A DNA stretch of 23,196 nucleotides, taken from contig CAZNPW010000044.1 of NCBI GenBank assembly GCA_964575185.1, positions 1-23,196 of the forward strand, given 5' to 3'. The first letter of the stretch is position 1. The number at the start of each line of letters is the position of its first letter. The notes under the pieces were generated by a model. That model saw nothing but the letters and a program-made list of their open reading frames with translations. It was not told where the DNA came from and made no database searches. The position numbers were made by a program, and so were the translations under genes. This document shows, piece by piece, positions 8,150-15,818 of this stretch. This DNA is from CAZNPW01 sp964575185. Its GTDB lineage: Bacteria > Pseudomonadota > Alphaproteobacteria > Rhodobacterales > Rhodobacteraceae.

Positions 8150-8585
8150 CACCTCGCACGCCCGGCGCTGGCTGCATGCGGCACCGCCTCCCGCTTCGCA
8201 TCGGGCGTCACCATTTTCCTGACGCGACATCCTTCAGGACGGCCAGGTCGAGCATCGCTTCGGCCGAGAGCTTCTTCGGCTTGCTGTTCGCTTCAGCACC
8301 TTCGGCCGCTGCGCCTTCGAGACGATCATGCTGCCGAACCTGGCCCAGCATCATCATAACGTCGCCGAACAGATGCCGTGCTTGCGGCAAATCTCCGCTG
8401 CCGGCGATCCGCTCTCCCGTCCCTTGCGCTTCCGTGGGCGGCGATTGCTTCATCGTCCGTCCCGGGGTTTCAGGTGGCCGAGTTCCAGCTTCGTGCGGCC
8501 GTCCCGAACGGCTACGCCCTGCGCGGCATCCCCGTCACCGAGGCCGCAGGACAGGTCTGTCCGGGGATAGGGGCAGTACTGCCAT
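8150..8585 (-). mobile_element. Degenerate IS3-family element relic
   Basis: Minus-strand remains in the order expected for an IS3-family left half: a possible end near 8585 (ACTGCCCCTATCCCCGGACA, resembling IS3-family terminal repeats that carry a CCCC...GGACAG core), a leader, a broken orfA at 8453-8208, and the beginning of orfB (MVTPDAKREAV at about 8213-8181, then SQRRACEV in another frame). The rest of orfB and the right end are not found. The element is old and inactive. The outer limits are estimates. Confidence 0.6.
8208..8453 (-). pseudogene. IS3-family OrfA with compensating frameshifts
   Basis: The start MKQSPPTEAQ matches the usual MKxSRFTEAQ opening. A shifted frame then gives SPAAEICRKHGICSAT, the helix-turn-helix core. 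A third frame gives FGSMIVSKAQRPKVL, and the first frame resumes with KPKKLSAEAMLDLAVLKDVA, the leucine-zipper end. Because the shifts cancel, an 81-codon open frame survives, but its middle is nonsense relative to the family. Confidence 0.68.
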
Positions 8586-8624
8586 CGGGCGATGCGTGCG
8601 ACGGATCCGTCCGGGGGGGCCACG

Positions 8625-9578
8625 TCACCCCGGGCTTACCCCCCGCAGCCGCTCCGACCGGCGGCGCAGGATCTCCACCGTTGCCAGCAGCAGGATCGAC
8701 ACCACGACCAGGATCGTCGCGACCGCGAGGATCGCCGGGCTGATCTGCTCGCGGATGCCGTTCCACATCTGGCGCGGCAGCGTCTGCTGGTCGGGGGCGC
8801 CGAGGAACAGGACCATCACCACCTCGTCGAACGAGGTCACGAAGGCGAAGAGCGCGCCCGAGATCACGCCGGGCAGGATCAGCGGCATGACAACCTTGAA
8901 GAAGGTCGTCGCGGGCGGCGCGCCGAGCGAGGCGCTGGCGCGGATCAGCGACTGGTCGAAGCCCGTCAGCGTCGCCGTCACGGTGATGATGACGAAGGGG
9001 ATGCCGAGCGTCGCGTGGGCGAGGATCACGCCGAGATAGGTCTGCGACAGGCGGAAGCAGGCGCGGTCCACCCCCGTCCAGGCGATCAGTTCGCAGGGGT
9101 TGGAGTAGAAGAAGAACAGCCCCGTCGCGCTGATGATGACGGGCACGATCATCGGCGAGATCAGGATCGCCATGATGAGCTTGCGCTGCGGCATCTCGGC
9201 CCGCGACAGGCCGAGGGCGGCGAGCGTGCCGAGCACCGTCGCGATGAGGGTGGCCGCGGTCCCGATGATGAAGCTGTTCTGCGCCGCGCGGACCCAGGCC
9301 GCGTTGTCCCAGACGTCGGCCCACCAGGCGGCGTCGCGGGGGGCGTCGGGGTTCTGCATCTGGAAGGTCAGGAGCAGGTCGTACCAGCGCAGGGAAAAGC
9401 CCGTGGGGTCCAGCGCCAGCATCTTCTGGGTGAAGGTGAAGTAAGGCTCGGCGTTGAAGGACAGGGGGATCACGATCAGGATCGGCGCGATCAGGAACAG
9501 GAAGACCAGCGCGCAGATCGTCAGGTAGGCGACGCGCCAGGCGCGTTCGAGCAGCGAGGCATAGGGCGGCAGCGCCAT
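8625..9578 (-). CDS. ABC transporter permease, PotC-like
   Basis: A 317-residue inner-membrane permease starting MALPPYASLLERAW. Hydrophobic segments are visible near the N-terminus (LTICALVFLFLIAPILIVIP), in the middle (LIMAILISPMIVPVIISATG) and at the C-terminus (ILAVATILVVVSILLLA), consistent with six spans. The EAA coupling loop reads RASASLGAPPATTFFKVVMP. It starts four bases after the stop of the other permease, so translation is probably coupled. It is the last gene of the importer operon. The family moves spermidine/putrescine or related amines; the exact substrate cannot be read from sequence. Confidence 0.9.
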   Translation of the reverse strand: MALPPYASLLERAWRVAYLTICALVFLFLIAPILIVIPLSFNAEPYFTFTQKMLALDPTGFSLRWYDLLLTFQMQNPDAPRDAAWWADVWDNAAWVRAAQNSFIIGTAATLIATVLGTLAALGLSRAEMPQRKLIMAILISPMIVPVIISATGLFFFYSNPCELIAWTGVDRACFRLSQTYLGVILAHATLGIPFVIITVTATLTGFDQSLIRASASLGAPPATTFFKVVMPLILPGVISGALFAFVTSFDEVVMVLFLGAPDQQTLPRQMWNGIREQISPAILAVATILVVVSILLLATVEILRRRSERLRGVSPG

Positions 9579-9582
9579 CGGG

Positions 9583-10830
9583 TCACCCGAGCTTCAGGTT
9601 GTCGATGCCGACCAGGCGGTCGTAGAGCCAGTAGAGGATCAGGACCGCCGCCAGCAGGATCGCCGACAGCGCCGCGCCGAGCGACCAGTTCAGGCTGTCC
9701 TGCATGTGGAAGGCGATGAGGTTCGAGATGAGCTGGCCCGACGCGCCCCCGACCAGCGCGGGGGTGATGTAGTAGCCCACCGCCAGGATGAAGACGAGGA
9801 GCCCCCCCGCGCCGATGCCGGGCAGCGTCTGGGGCAGGTAGACGCGGCGGAAGGCCGTCCAGGAGGTCGCGCCGAGCGAGCGCGCGGCGCGGACGTAGCT
9901 CGGCGGGATCGTGCGCATGACCGAGTAGAGCGGCAGGATCATGAACGGCAAGAGGATGTGGGTCATCGCGACGACGGTGCCGATCTGGTTGTTGATCAGC
10001 TCGAGCCGCGCGCCGTCGGACAGCGCGCCGACGGCGACGAGGGAATTGTTCACCACGCCCTGCCCCTGCAGCAGCACGATCCAGGCCGTCGTGCGCACCA
10101 GGAGCGAGGTCCAGAAGGGCAGGAGCACCAGGATCATCAGCAGGTTCGACCAGCGCAGCGGCAGGGTGGCGAGCAGGTGCGCGACGGGGAAGGCGAGGAC
10201 GAGGCAGATCAGGGTGATGAGGCCCGACAGCAGGAATGTCCGCCAGAAGAGCATGACATAGACCTGCCGGTCCTCGGGCGCGCGGATGATCGCGCCGGTC
10301 TCGTCGCGGGTCAGGTCGACGGCCGCAAGCAGGAAGTTCGCGGTGAGGGGGCGCGACGCCTCGCGCATGACCGACCACAGGAGCGGGTCGCCCCAGGCCT
10401 CGTCCTGGGCGAGGAAGGCCTCGCGGAAGGGCGGCTGCAGGTCGCGCGCCTTGCGGGCGGTCGCGGTGAACAGCGACCGCGTGCCGGGCAGGTCGTAGTT
10501 GACCCGCGTGCCGACCTGGCCCGCGGTGCGGGCGGTGGCGGCGGCCTTCAGATCCTCGGCCAGCGCGGTGAAGGCGGCCTCGTCCGGCGGGCCGTCGTTG
10601 GCGGCGAACCAGGCGGTCGTGGCGGGCATGTTGGCCGAGAAGCCGTCGTTGTAGACGGCCTGCCACAGAAGCTGGCCGATCGGCAGCACGAAGGTCACGA
10701 CGACGAAGAGAAGGAGCGGGGTCACCAGCAGGAAGGCACGCCGCTTCGCGCGGCCCTGCGCGGTGGCGAGCGCGGCGCGCAGCGGGCGGCCGTCGGCGGT
10801 GGTCAGGCCTGCAGGGGGGACGTCGGTCAT
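9583..10830 (-). CDS. ABC transporter permease, PotB-like, with long periplasmic insert
   Basis: 415 residues from ATG 10830. After the first membrane span (FLLVTPLLLFVVVTFVLPIG) comes a periplasmic stretch of about 150 residues, longer than in standard PotB proteins of about 280-300 residues; such long forms occur in alphaproteobacteria. The remaining spans follow (LLSGLITLICLVLAFPVAHL and others), with an EAA loop RAARSLGATSWTAFRRVYLP. It forms the heterodimeric channel with the downstream PotC-like protein. It lies downstream of the binding-protein gene across a hairpin at 10851-10872. Confident as a PotB/HisM-type permease; substrate unknown. Confidence 0.9.
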   Translation of the reverse strand: MTDVPPAGLTTADGRPLRAALATAQGRAKRRAFLLVTPLLLFVVVTFVLPIGQLLWQAVYNDGFSANMPATTAWFAANDGPPDEAAFTALAEDLKAAATARTAGQVGTRVNYDLPGTRSLFTATARKARDLQPPFREAFLAQDEAWGDPLLWSVMREASRPLTANFLLAAVDLTRDETGAIIRAPEDRQVYVMLFWRTFLLSGLITLICLVLAFPVAHLLATLPLRWSNLLMILVLLPFWTSLLVRTTAWIVLLQGQGVVNNSLVAVGALSDGARLELINNQIGTVVAMTHILLPFMILPLYSVMRTIPPSYVRAARSLGATSWTAFRRVYLPQTLPGIGAGGLLVFILAVGYYITPALVGGASGQLISNLIAFHMQDSLNWSLGAALSAILLAAVLILYWLYDRLVGIDNLKLG

Positions 10831-10850
10831 CGTGCGATCCGGTCGGGGAC

Positions 10851-10872
10851 GGGCGGGCCCGAAGGCCCGCCC
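10851..10872 (-). promoter_or_regulatory. UUCG-capped hairpin between binding protein and permease genes
   Basis: The transcript would read GGGCGGGCC-UUCG-GGCCCGCCC, a perfect 9-bp stem with a stable tetraloop. It lies seven bases past the binding-protein stop and 20 bases before the permease start. No U-run follows, so it is more likely an mRNA-protecting or partial-termination element than a full terminator. Confidence 0.7.
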
Positions 10873-10879
10873 GAAGGCC

Positions 10880-11950
10880 TCAGCCGCCGGCGAGCCAGCT
10901 GTTGAAGCGCTCGTTCAGCTCGCTGTCGCGGTCCGCCCAGAACTCGTAGGACGACGGCAGGGCGTTCGTCAGGTTGGCCGCGGCGGTGGGCATGAAGGGG
11001 CGCATGTCGATCGTGCCGGTGTTGTCCATCCCGATCAGCGCCGCCGACGACTTCCGCGCCGGGCCGTAGCTGATCCACTTGGCCTGTTCGGCGAGCGATT
11101 CCGAGGAGGTGGCGAACTTGATGTAGTCGAGCGCCCCCTGCAGGTTCGGCGCGCCCTTCGGGATCACGAAGACATCGTATTCGTAGACCTGGCCGTCCCA
11201 GACGGTGACGAAGGGCTTGGCGTCTGCCGTGGCGGCGGCGAAGATGCGGCCGTTGTAGGCGGTGGTCATCGCGACCTCGCCGTCGGCGAGCAGTTGCGGC
11301 GGCTGCGCGCCGGCCTCCCACCAGACGACGTCGGTCTTGATCGTGTCGAGCTTGGCGAAGGCGCGGTCCACGCCCTCGGGCGTCTCGAGCGTGGCGTAGA
11401 CGTCGGCGGCGGGGACGCCGTCGGCCATCAGCGCCATCTCGAGGTTGGCCTTGGCGCCCTTGCGCAGGCCGCGCTTGCCGGGGAACGTCGTGGTGTCGAA
11501 GAAGTCGGCGATGGTCTTCGGGGCCGCGCCGGTGAACTTCGTGCTGTCGTAGGCGTAGACCGTCGAGAACACGATGTTGGCCACGCCGCAGTCGGTCAGC
11601 GCGCCGGGCAGGAAGTCGTCGACCGCAGGCGTGCCGTCGACACCGGCGGGCAGGATCGCCGCGTCGATGGGTTCGAGCAGGCCTTCGTCGCACAGGCGGA
11701 CCGCGTCGGCATATTCGACGTCGGCCACGTCGACGGTGACGTTGCCCGCCTCGACCATCGCCTTGATCGGCGCGTTCGGGTTGTCGACGGCGACCATCGT
11801 GACGGGGATGCCCGTCGCGGCGGTGAAGGGCTTGTTGTAGCCCTCGACCTGGCTTTTCTCGTAGGCGCCGCCCCAGGACATCACGGTGATTTCCGCAAGC
11901 GCGAGCGATGGCGTCATCAGCGCCGTCGTCAGGATCAGGATCTTCTTCAT
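10880..11950 (-). CDS. Periplasmic substrate-binding protein, PotD/PotF-like
   Basis: 356 residues with a clear Sec signal peptide (MKKILILTTALMTPSLALA, cleavage near residue 19) and a mature start EITVMSWGGAYEKSQVEGYN, typical of the polyamine-type extracellular binding proteins. Later conserved text includes VVWWEAGAQPPQLLADGEVA and TTAYNGRIF. It captures the substrate in the periplasm and delivers it to the two permeases encoded downstream. Spacing to the ATPase gene is 55 bp. The substrate could be putrescine, spermidine or another small amine or organic compound; the ligand residues were not mapped. Confidence 0.9.
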   Translation of the reverse strand: MKKILILTTALMTPSLALAEITVMSWGGAYEKSQVEGYNKPFTAATGIPVTMVAVDNPNAPIKAMVEAGNVTVDVADVEYADAVRLCDEGLLEPIDAAILPAGVDGTPAVDDFLPGALTDCGVANIVFSTVYAYDSTKFTGAAPKTIADFFDTTTFPGKRGLRKGAKANLEMALMADGVPAADVYATLETPEGVDRAFAKLDTIKTDVVWWEAGAQPPQLLADGEVAMTTAYNGRIFAAATADAKPFVTVWDGQVYEYDVFVIPKGAPNLQGALDYIKFATSSESLAEQAKWISYGPARKSSAALIGMDNTGTIDMRPFMPTAAANLTNALPSSYEFWADRDSELNERFNSWLAGG

Positions 11951-12005
11951 CTGCTGTTCAGCTCCCTGTTGAACGTCGTAGGTCCCCGGTCCCCGCGGGG
12001 ATGGA

Positions 12006-13097
12006 TCACGGGTCGAGCGCCCGGGCGTCGCCCGGGCTCCACCCGATCTCGATGTGCTCGCCCGGTTTCAGCACGCGCTGGCCGGCCGTGTTGCGGCACT
12101 TGATGACGAAATCGTCCGACCCCGCCACGCGCACCACGGTGCGCAAGAGGTCGCCCATGTAGATGGTCTCCACCACCTCGGCGGGCAGGGTGCGGGCACC
12201 GGCCGGGATCATCGCGGGCTTGAACTCCACCCGTTCGGGGCGGATCGACACCAGCGTCGGCTGCCCCGTGGCGGTGACGTTGACCGGGGTTGCGTCGATC
12301 ACCTCCCCGGTCGCGAGCCGGACGGTGCAGGTCGTGCCGGCGATGCTCTCGACGGTGCCCTGCAGGCGGTTGTTCTCGCCGATGAAGCTCGCGACGAAGC
12401 TGTTCCCGGGGCGTTCGTACAGGTCGGACGGCGGGGCGAGCTGCTGGATGCGGCCGTCGTCGAAGACGGCGATGCGGTCCGACATCGTCAGCGCCTCGCC
12501 CTGGTCGTGGGTAACGTAGACGACGGTGATGCCGAGGTTCTCGTGCAGGTGCTTGATCTCGAACTGCATGTGCTCGCGCAGCTGCTTGTCGAGCGCGCCG
12601 AGAGGTTCGTCCATCAGCACGAGCTTGGGGTCGAAGACCAGCGCGCGGGCCAGCGCGATGCGCTGCTGCTGGCCACCCGACAGCTGCGACGGGCGGCGGT
12701 GGGCAAAGGCCCCCATCTGCACCATCCCCAGCGCGCGCGCGATGCGCGTCTCGCGTTCGTCCTTGCCCATCCCGCGCACTTCGAGTGGGAAGGCAAGGTT
12801 CTCGCCCACCGTCATGTGCGGGAAAAGCGCGTAGTTCTGGAAGACCATGCCGATGCCGCGCTTGTGCGGGGGCACCTGGTTGATCGGGCGGCCGTCCAGC
12901 CGGATCTCGCCGTGCGTCGCCGTCTCGAACCCCGCGAGCATCATCAGGCAGGTCGTCTTGCCCGACCCCGACGGCCCGAGCATCGTCAGGAACTCGCCCT
13001 TGGCGATGGACAGGTTCAGGTCCTTCACCACCAGCGTCGTGCCGTCATAGCTTTTCTGCACGCGTTCGAATGCGACGAAGGCGTCGGTGGCAGGCAA
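12006..13097 (-). CDS. ABC transporter ATP-binding protein, PotA-like
   Basis: 363 residues from a TTG start at 13097, read as MPATDAFVAFERVQKSYDG. From there Walker A is GPSGSGKT (residues 41-48), the Q-loop is in QNYALFPHMTVGEN, the signature is LSGGQQQRIALARAL, Walker B is LVLMDEPLGALD and the H-loop is VYVTHDQGEAL. The C-terminal third is a TOBE domain (VSIRPERVEF). The frame is open upstream to a GTG at 13199, but that extension has no family resemblance, and GGGGAG lies nine bases before the TTG. It hydrolyses ATP to power the importer and is the first gene of the operon. Confidence 0.9.
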   Translation of the reverse strand: MPATDAFVAFERVQKSYDGTTLVVKDLNLSIAKGEFLTMLGPSGSGKTTCLMMLAGFETATHGEIRLDGRPINQVPPHKRGIGMVFQNYALFPHMTVGENLAFPLEVRGMGKDERETRIARALGMVQMGAFAHRRPSQLSGGQQQRIALARALVFDPKLVLMDEPLGALDKQLREHMQFEIKHLHENLGITVVYVTHDQGEALTMSDRIAVFDDGRIQQLAPPSDLYERPGNSFVASFIGENNRLQGTVESIAGTTCTVRLATGEVIDATPVNVTATGQPTLVSIRPERVEFKPAMIPAGARTLPAEVVETIYMGDLLRTVVRVAGSDDFVIKCRNTAGQRVLKPGEHIEIGWSPGDARALDP

Positions 13098-13106
13098 TCC
13101 GGTGAT

Positions 13107-13112
13107 CTCCCC
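13107..13112 (-). promoter_or_regulatory. Ribosome binding site for the PotA-like TTG start
   Basis: GGGGAG on the minus strand, nine bases upstream of TTG 13097. It supports the shorter start. The resulting length matches the usual size of this ATPase class. Confidence 0.5.
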
Positions 13113-13228
13113 GTCAGGCGTGGCGGATGGTTCCGCTTCTGCCGTGACTAAACGCCTGCGCCCGGCACAATGCAACGCCGTTGTCGGATTTTTCGGCACC
13201 GGGCGTCGAAACCCGCCGACCTGCCCGG

Positions 13229-13259
13229 AAAATGCGCGCGCCGCCCGGGTGGGGGCGGC
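13229..13259 (-). terminator. Probable terminator downstream of tRNA-Leu
   Basis: On the minus strand GCCGCCC and GGGCGGC (13259-13253 and 13246-13240) form a 7-bp GC stem with a six-base loop. After a GCGCGCA spacer comes TTTT at 13232-13229. It sits 20 bp past the tRNA and before the importer operon, separating the two units. The T-run is short and offset, so strength is uncertain. Confidence 0.45.
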
Positions 13260-13278
13260 GCTGGCGGGGTTCGCTCGG

Positions 13279-13365
13279 TGGTGCGGATGAAAAGACTCGA
13301 ACTTTCACTCCGGTTAGGGAACAGCGACCTCAACGCTGCGCGTCTACCAATTCCGCCACATCCGC
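13279..13365 (-). tRNA. tRNA-Leu (anticodon GAG)
   Basis: The minus strand from 13365 reads GCGGATGTGGCGGAATTGGT and folds as a class II tRNA. The acceptor stem is GCGGATG with CATCCGC. The anticodon stem is CAGCG/CGCTG around the loop TTGAGGT, giving anticodon GAG for CUC/CUU leucine codons. It has a long variable arm and a TTCGAGT T-loop. The discriminator A and CCA end are encoded. Confidence 0.95.
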
Positions 13366-13459
13366 GTCACCGACGGGCGGGTGCATAGCCGCAGGGCGCG
13401 GCGAAGGGAAGGGGGAAAAGCGGCTGGCGCGGCGGGGCGGGGCGCGCTATCGCGGGCGC

Positions 13460-14173
13460 ATGGAGTGGCGCGTGATCCCGGGCCTTGCGCCCTATGCCGA
13501 GACGGTCGCGGCGATGGAGGCGCGCGCGGCCGCCATCGCGGCGGGCCAGGCGGAGGAGGCGGTCTGGCTCGTGGAGCACCCGCCGCTTTACACTGCGGGC
13601 ACCAGCGCGCACGCGGCCGACCTGATCGACGCGCGCTTTCCCGTGCATGTCGCGGGGCGCGGCGGGCAGTATACCTACCACGGGCCGGGGCAGCGGGTGG
13701 TCTACGTCATGCTCGACCTGAACGCGCGGGGGCGCGACGTGCGGGCCTTCGTCTGCGCGCTGGAGGACTGGGTGATCGCGACGCTGGCGCAGTTCAACGT
13801 GCGGGGCGAACGGCGGGCGGGGCGCGTGGGGGTCTGGGTCAACCGCGGCCACCGCGAGGACAAGATCGCCGCCATCGGCGTGAAACTGCGCCGCTGGGTC
13901 AGCTTTCACGGGCTGGCGATCAACGTGGAGCCCGACCTGACGCATTTCGCCGGGATCGTGCCTTGCGGCATCCGCGACCACGGGGTCACCTCGCTCGTGG
14001 ACCTGGGCCTGCCGGTGACGCTGCCCGACGTCGACGTGGCGCTGCGCGCGACGTTCGACGCCGCGATGGCGCGGCTTCAGGGCAGGACGTGCAGCCAGCC
14101 CCAGACGGTGACGACCGACAGCGCGGTGCCGACCAGCACCGCGCTCGCGTTCACCCGCATCGCCACGCCGTAA
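13460..14173 (+). CDS. lipB: Octanoyl-[acyl-carrier-protein]:protein transferase LipB
   Basis: 237 residues from ATG 13460 (MEWRVIPGLAPYAETVAAME). It transfers octanoyl groups from acyl-ACP to the lipoyl domains of 2-oxoacid dehydrogenases and the glycine cleavage H protein, the first step of lipoate synthesis in the cytosol. The substrate-binding motif RGGQYTYHGPGQ is at 67-78. The catalytic Lys135 lies in EDKIAAIGVKLRRW, the FHG motif at 149-151, and the catalytic Cys169 in IVPCGI. The last 30 or so residues after AMARL do not look like the family and overlap the convergent AEC transporter gene by 97 bp, so the stop codon may have moved. It stands alone on the plus strand beside tRNA-Leu. 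Confidence 0.95.
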   Translation: MEWRVIPGLAPYAETVAAMEARAAAIAAGQAEEAVWLVEHPPLYTAGTSAHAADLIDARFPVHVAGRGGQYTYHGPGQRVVYVMLDLNARGRDVRAFVCALEDWVIATLAQFNVRGERRAGRVGVWVNRGHREDKIAAIGVKLRRWVSFHGLAINVEPDLTHFAGIVPCGIRDHGVTSLVDLGLPVTLPDVDVALRATFDAAMARLQGRTCSQPQTVTTDSAVPTSTALAFTRIATP

Positions 14174-15012
14174 AGGCTTGCGAACATGAAGGCGTTGACG
14201 CCCGGGGCCATGCTGGCGGTGACGACCGCCGACCGCAATGCATCCACGTCCAGCCCGAAGGCACGGCCGAGCCCGAAGGTGATCGCCGGATGCAGCAGCA
14301 GCGACACGCCGCAGATCCAGGCGATGGTGGGCGCGTCGCCTTCGGCCCTGTAGCGCACGAGCACCCCGCCGAGGCCGAAGAGCGCGGCGGGGATCGCGGC
14401 GCGGGCCATCATCTCGACCCCGCCCGTGATGACGCCGGGCACGGGCAGGCCGGTCAGGTTGACCGCGAAACCCAGCAGGATGCCGATGACCAGCGGCTGG
14501 CGGATGACCGCGCGGCCGATCTGGGCCGCGAGCCGTGCCACGGGCAGGCCCGCGCCCCTGGACTTCGCAAGCTCCATCGCGGTGATTCCGAAGGCGTAGA
14601 ACAGCGGCGAGTGCACCGAGATGATGGCGAAGTTGCCCGCCAGCGCGGCGGGGCCGTAGGCGCGTTCGGTGATCGCGGTGCCAAGGAGCAGCGAGTTCGA
14701 GAACAGGCAGGCGAAGCCGATCGCCACCGCATCCTCGACCGGCCGCCCGAACAGGTGCCGCGCGCCGAAGAACCCTGCGGCGAAGCCCGTGAAGGCCCCC
14801 GTGTAGAAGGCCGCCATCAGCGCCGGGTCGTAGGCGCGCGACAGGTCGAGCGTGGCGACGGCCCGGAACAGCAGGCAGGGCAGGGCGAAGGACTGCGCGA
14901 AGGTCATGATCCCGTCGACCCCGCCCGCGCCGATCAGCCGTGCGCGGGCGGCGGCGAAACCGAAGCCGATCACCAGGAACACCGGCAGGATGACGTCGAG
15001 CAACGCGCTCAC
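14077..15012 (-). CDS. AEC family transporter (auxin efflux carrier-like permease)
   Basis: 311 residues from a GTG start at 15012 that overlaps the TGA of the upstream hydrolase gene by GTGA. About ten hydrophobic segments are visible, including LLDVILPVFLVIGFGFAAAR and IRQPLVIGILLGFAVNLTGL, with the family-like stretch ASMAPGVNAFMFASLYGVAM. It is an inner-membrane secondary transporter. Substrates in bacterial members include dicarboxylates such as malate and malonate, but cannot be told here. It is the last gene of the dac-tmk-holB operon, and its 3' end overlaps lipB tail to tail. Confidence 0.9.
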   Translation of the reverse strand: MSALLDVILPVFLVIGFGFAAARARLIGAGGVDGIMTFAQSFALPCLLFRAVATLDLSRAYDPALMAAFYTGAFTGFAAGFFGARHLFGRPVEDAVAIGFACLFSNSLLLGTAITERAYGPAALAGNFAIISVHSPLFYAFGITAMELAKSRGAGLPVARLAAQIGRAVIRQPLVIGILLGFAVNLTGLPVPGVITGGVEMMARAAIPAALFGLGGVLVRYRAEGDAPTIAWICGVSLLLHPAITFGLGRAFGLDVDALRSAVVTASMAPGVNAFMFASLYGVAMRVNASAVLVGTALSVVTVWGWLHVLP

Positions 15013-15818
15013 GGCGCGAACCCGATGACCATCCCGTCATGCGCGGGCTCCACCCCCTGCGGCAGGGTGGCGGCGAGGGTCGCGTAATCCATGTCGACAT
15101 GCATGTTGGTCAGCACGGCGCGCGCGGGGGTGGCGCGCGCGATCCAGGCGAGCGTCTGCGCGAGGTGCGCATGGGTCGGGTGCGGGCGGTGGCGCAGCGC
15201 GTCGACCACCCAGGTGCCGAGGCCCGTCAGCTGCGGCCAGGCGTCATCGGGAATCGCGTTCGCGTCGGGCAGGTAGGCGAGGTCGCCGGTGCGGAAGCCG
15301 AGCGCGGTGATGGTGCCGTGCTGGACGCGCAAGGGGGCAAGGTCCACCGGCCCGCCCGCGCCGTCGACCGTGACCGGCCCGTCGATCCTGTGCAGGTCGC
15401 AGATGGGCGGGTAGTCCGACCCCGCGGGCTGCACGAAGGCATAGGCAAAGCGCGCGAGAAGCGCGTCCTGCGTCGGGCCGTCGGCCCAGACGGGCAGGCG
15501 CGCGGCGCGGTTGAAGACGATCTGCCGCAGGTCGTCGAGGCCGTGGACATGGTCGGCGTGGGCGTGGGTGTAGACCACCGCGTCGACGTGGCCCACGCCG
15601 GCCGAGAGGAGCTGCTCGCGCAGGTCGGGGGAGGTGTCGATCAGCACGCGCGTGGTGCCGCCCGGGCCGTCGCGCTCGACCAGCGCCGAACAGCGGCGGC
15701 GGCGGTTCTTCGGCTCGGTCGGGTCGCAGGCGCCCCAGTCTCCCCGTCCGTCGGCCCCGCCGATCCGCGGCACGCCGCCCGAGGACCCGCAGCCGAGGAT
15801 GGTGAAGCGGCCCGTCAC
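15009..15818 (-). CDS. MBL-fold metallo-hydrolase, PhnP-like
   Basis: 269 residues from GTG 15818, overlapping the tatD stop by GTGA; an open frame extends further upstream but only as a shadow of tatD. The N-terminus TILGCGSSGGVPRIGG and then WGACDPTEPKNRRRRCS are typical of the PhnP-like branch. The metal-binding motif HAHADH is at 85-90, and later metal ligands are likely in LTNMHVDMDY. It is expected to be a cytosolic phosphodiesterase binding two metal ions. PhnP itself acts on cyclic phosphates, but no phosphonate genes are nearby, so the substrate is unknown. The gene often follows tatD in Rhodobacterales. Confidence 0.9.
   Translation of the reverse strand: MTGRFTILGCGSSGGVPRIGGADGRGDWGACDPTEPKNRRRRCSALVERDGPGGTTRVLIDTSPDLREQLLSAGVGHVDAVVYTHAHADHVHGLDDLRQIVFNRAARLPVWADGPTQDALLARFAYAFVQPAGSDYPPICDLHRIDGPVTVDGAGGPVDLAPLRVQHGTITALGFRTGDLAYLPDANAIPDDAWPQLTGLGTWVVDALRHRPHPTHAHLAQTLAWIARATPARAVLTNMHVDMDYATLAATLPQGVEPAHDGMVIGFAP

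Noticed and set aside
8600..8611. Perfect 12-bp palindrome GACGGATCCGTC after the last importer gene
   Set aside because: It has no loop and no U-run, so it does not make a terminator; a chance palindrome or an unknown protein site.
8378..8743. Plus-strand frame with text AEFQLRAAVPNGYALRGIPV
   Set aside because: It looks protein-like for a short stretch, but it lies antisense to the leader of the IS3 relic and into the permease gene, with no ribosome site or known family.
8592..13151. Several plus-strand open frames of 365-446 codons opposite the importer operon
   Set aside because: High GC leaves antisense frames open by chance. Their translations are Arg/Gly/Asp-rich and featureless, while the minus strand encodes complete ABC transporter proteins.
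13367..15100. Open frames of over 560 codons on both strands across lipB and the AEC gene
   Set aside because: Low-complexity Arg/Ala/Gly-rich translations that are shadows of two well-supported genes.
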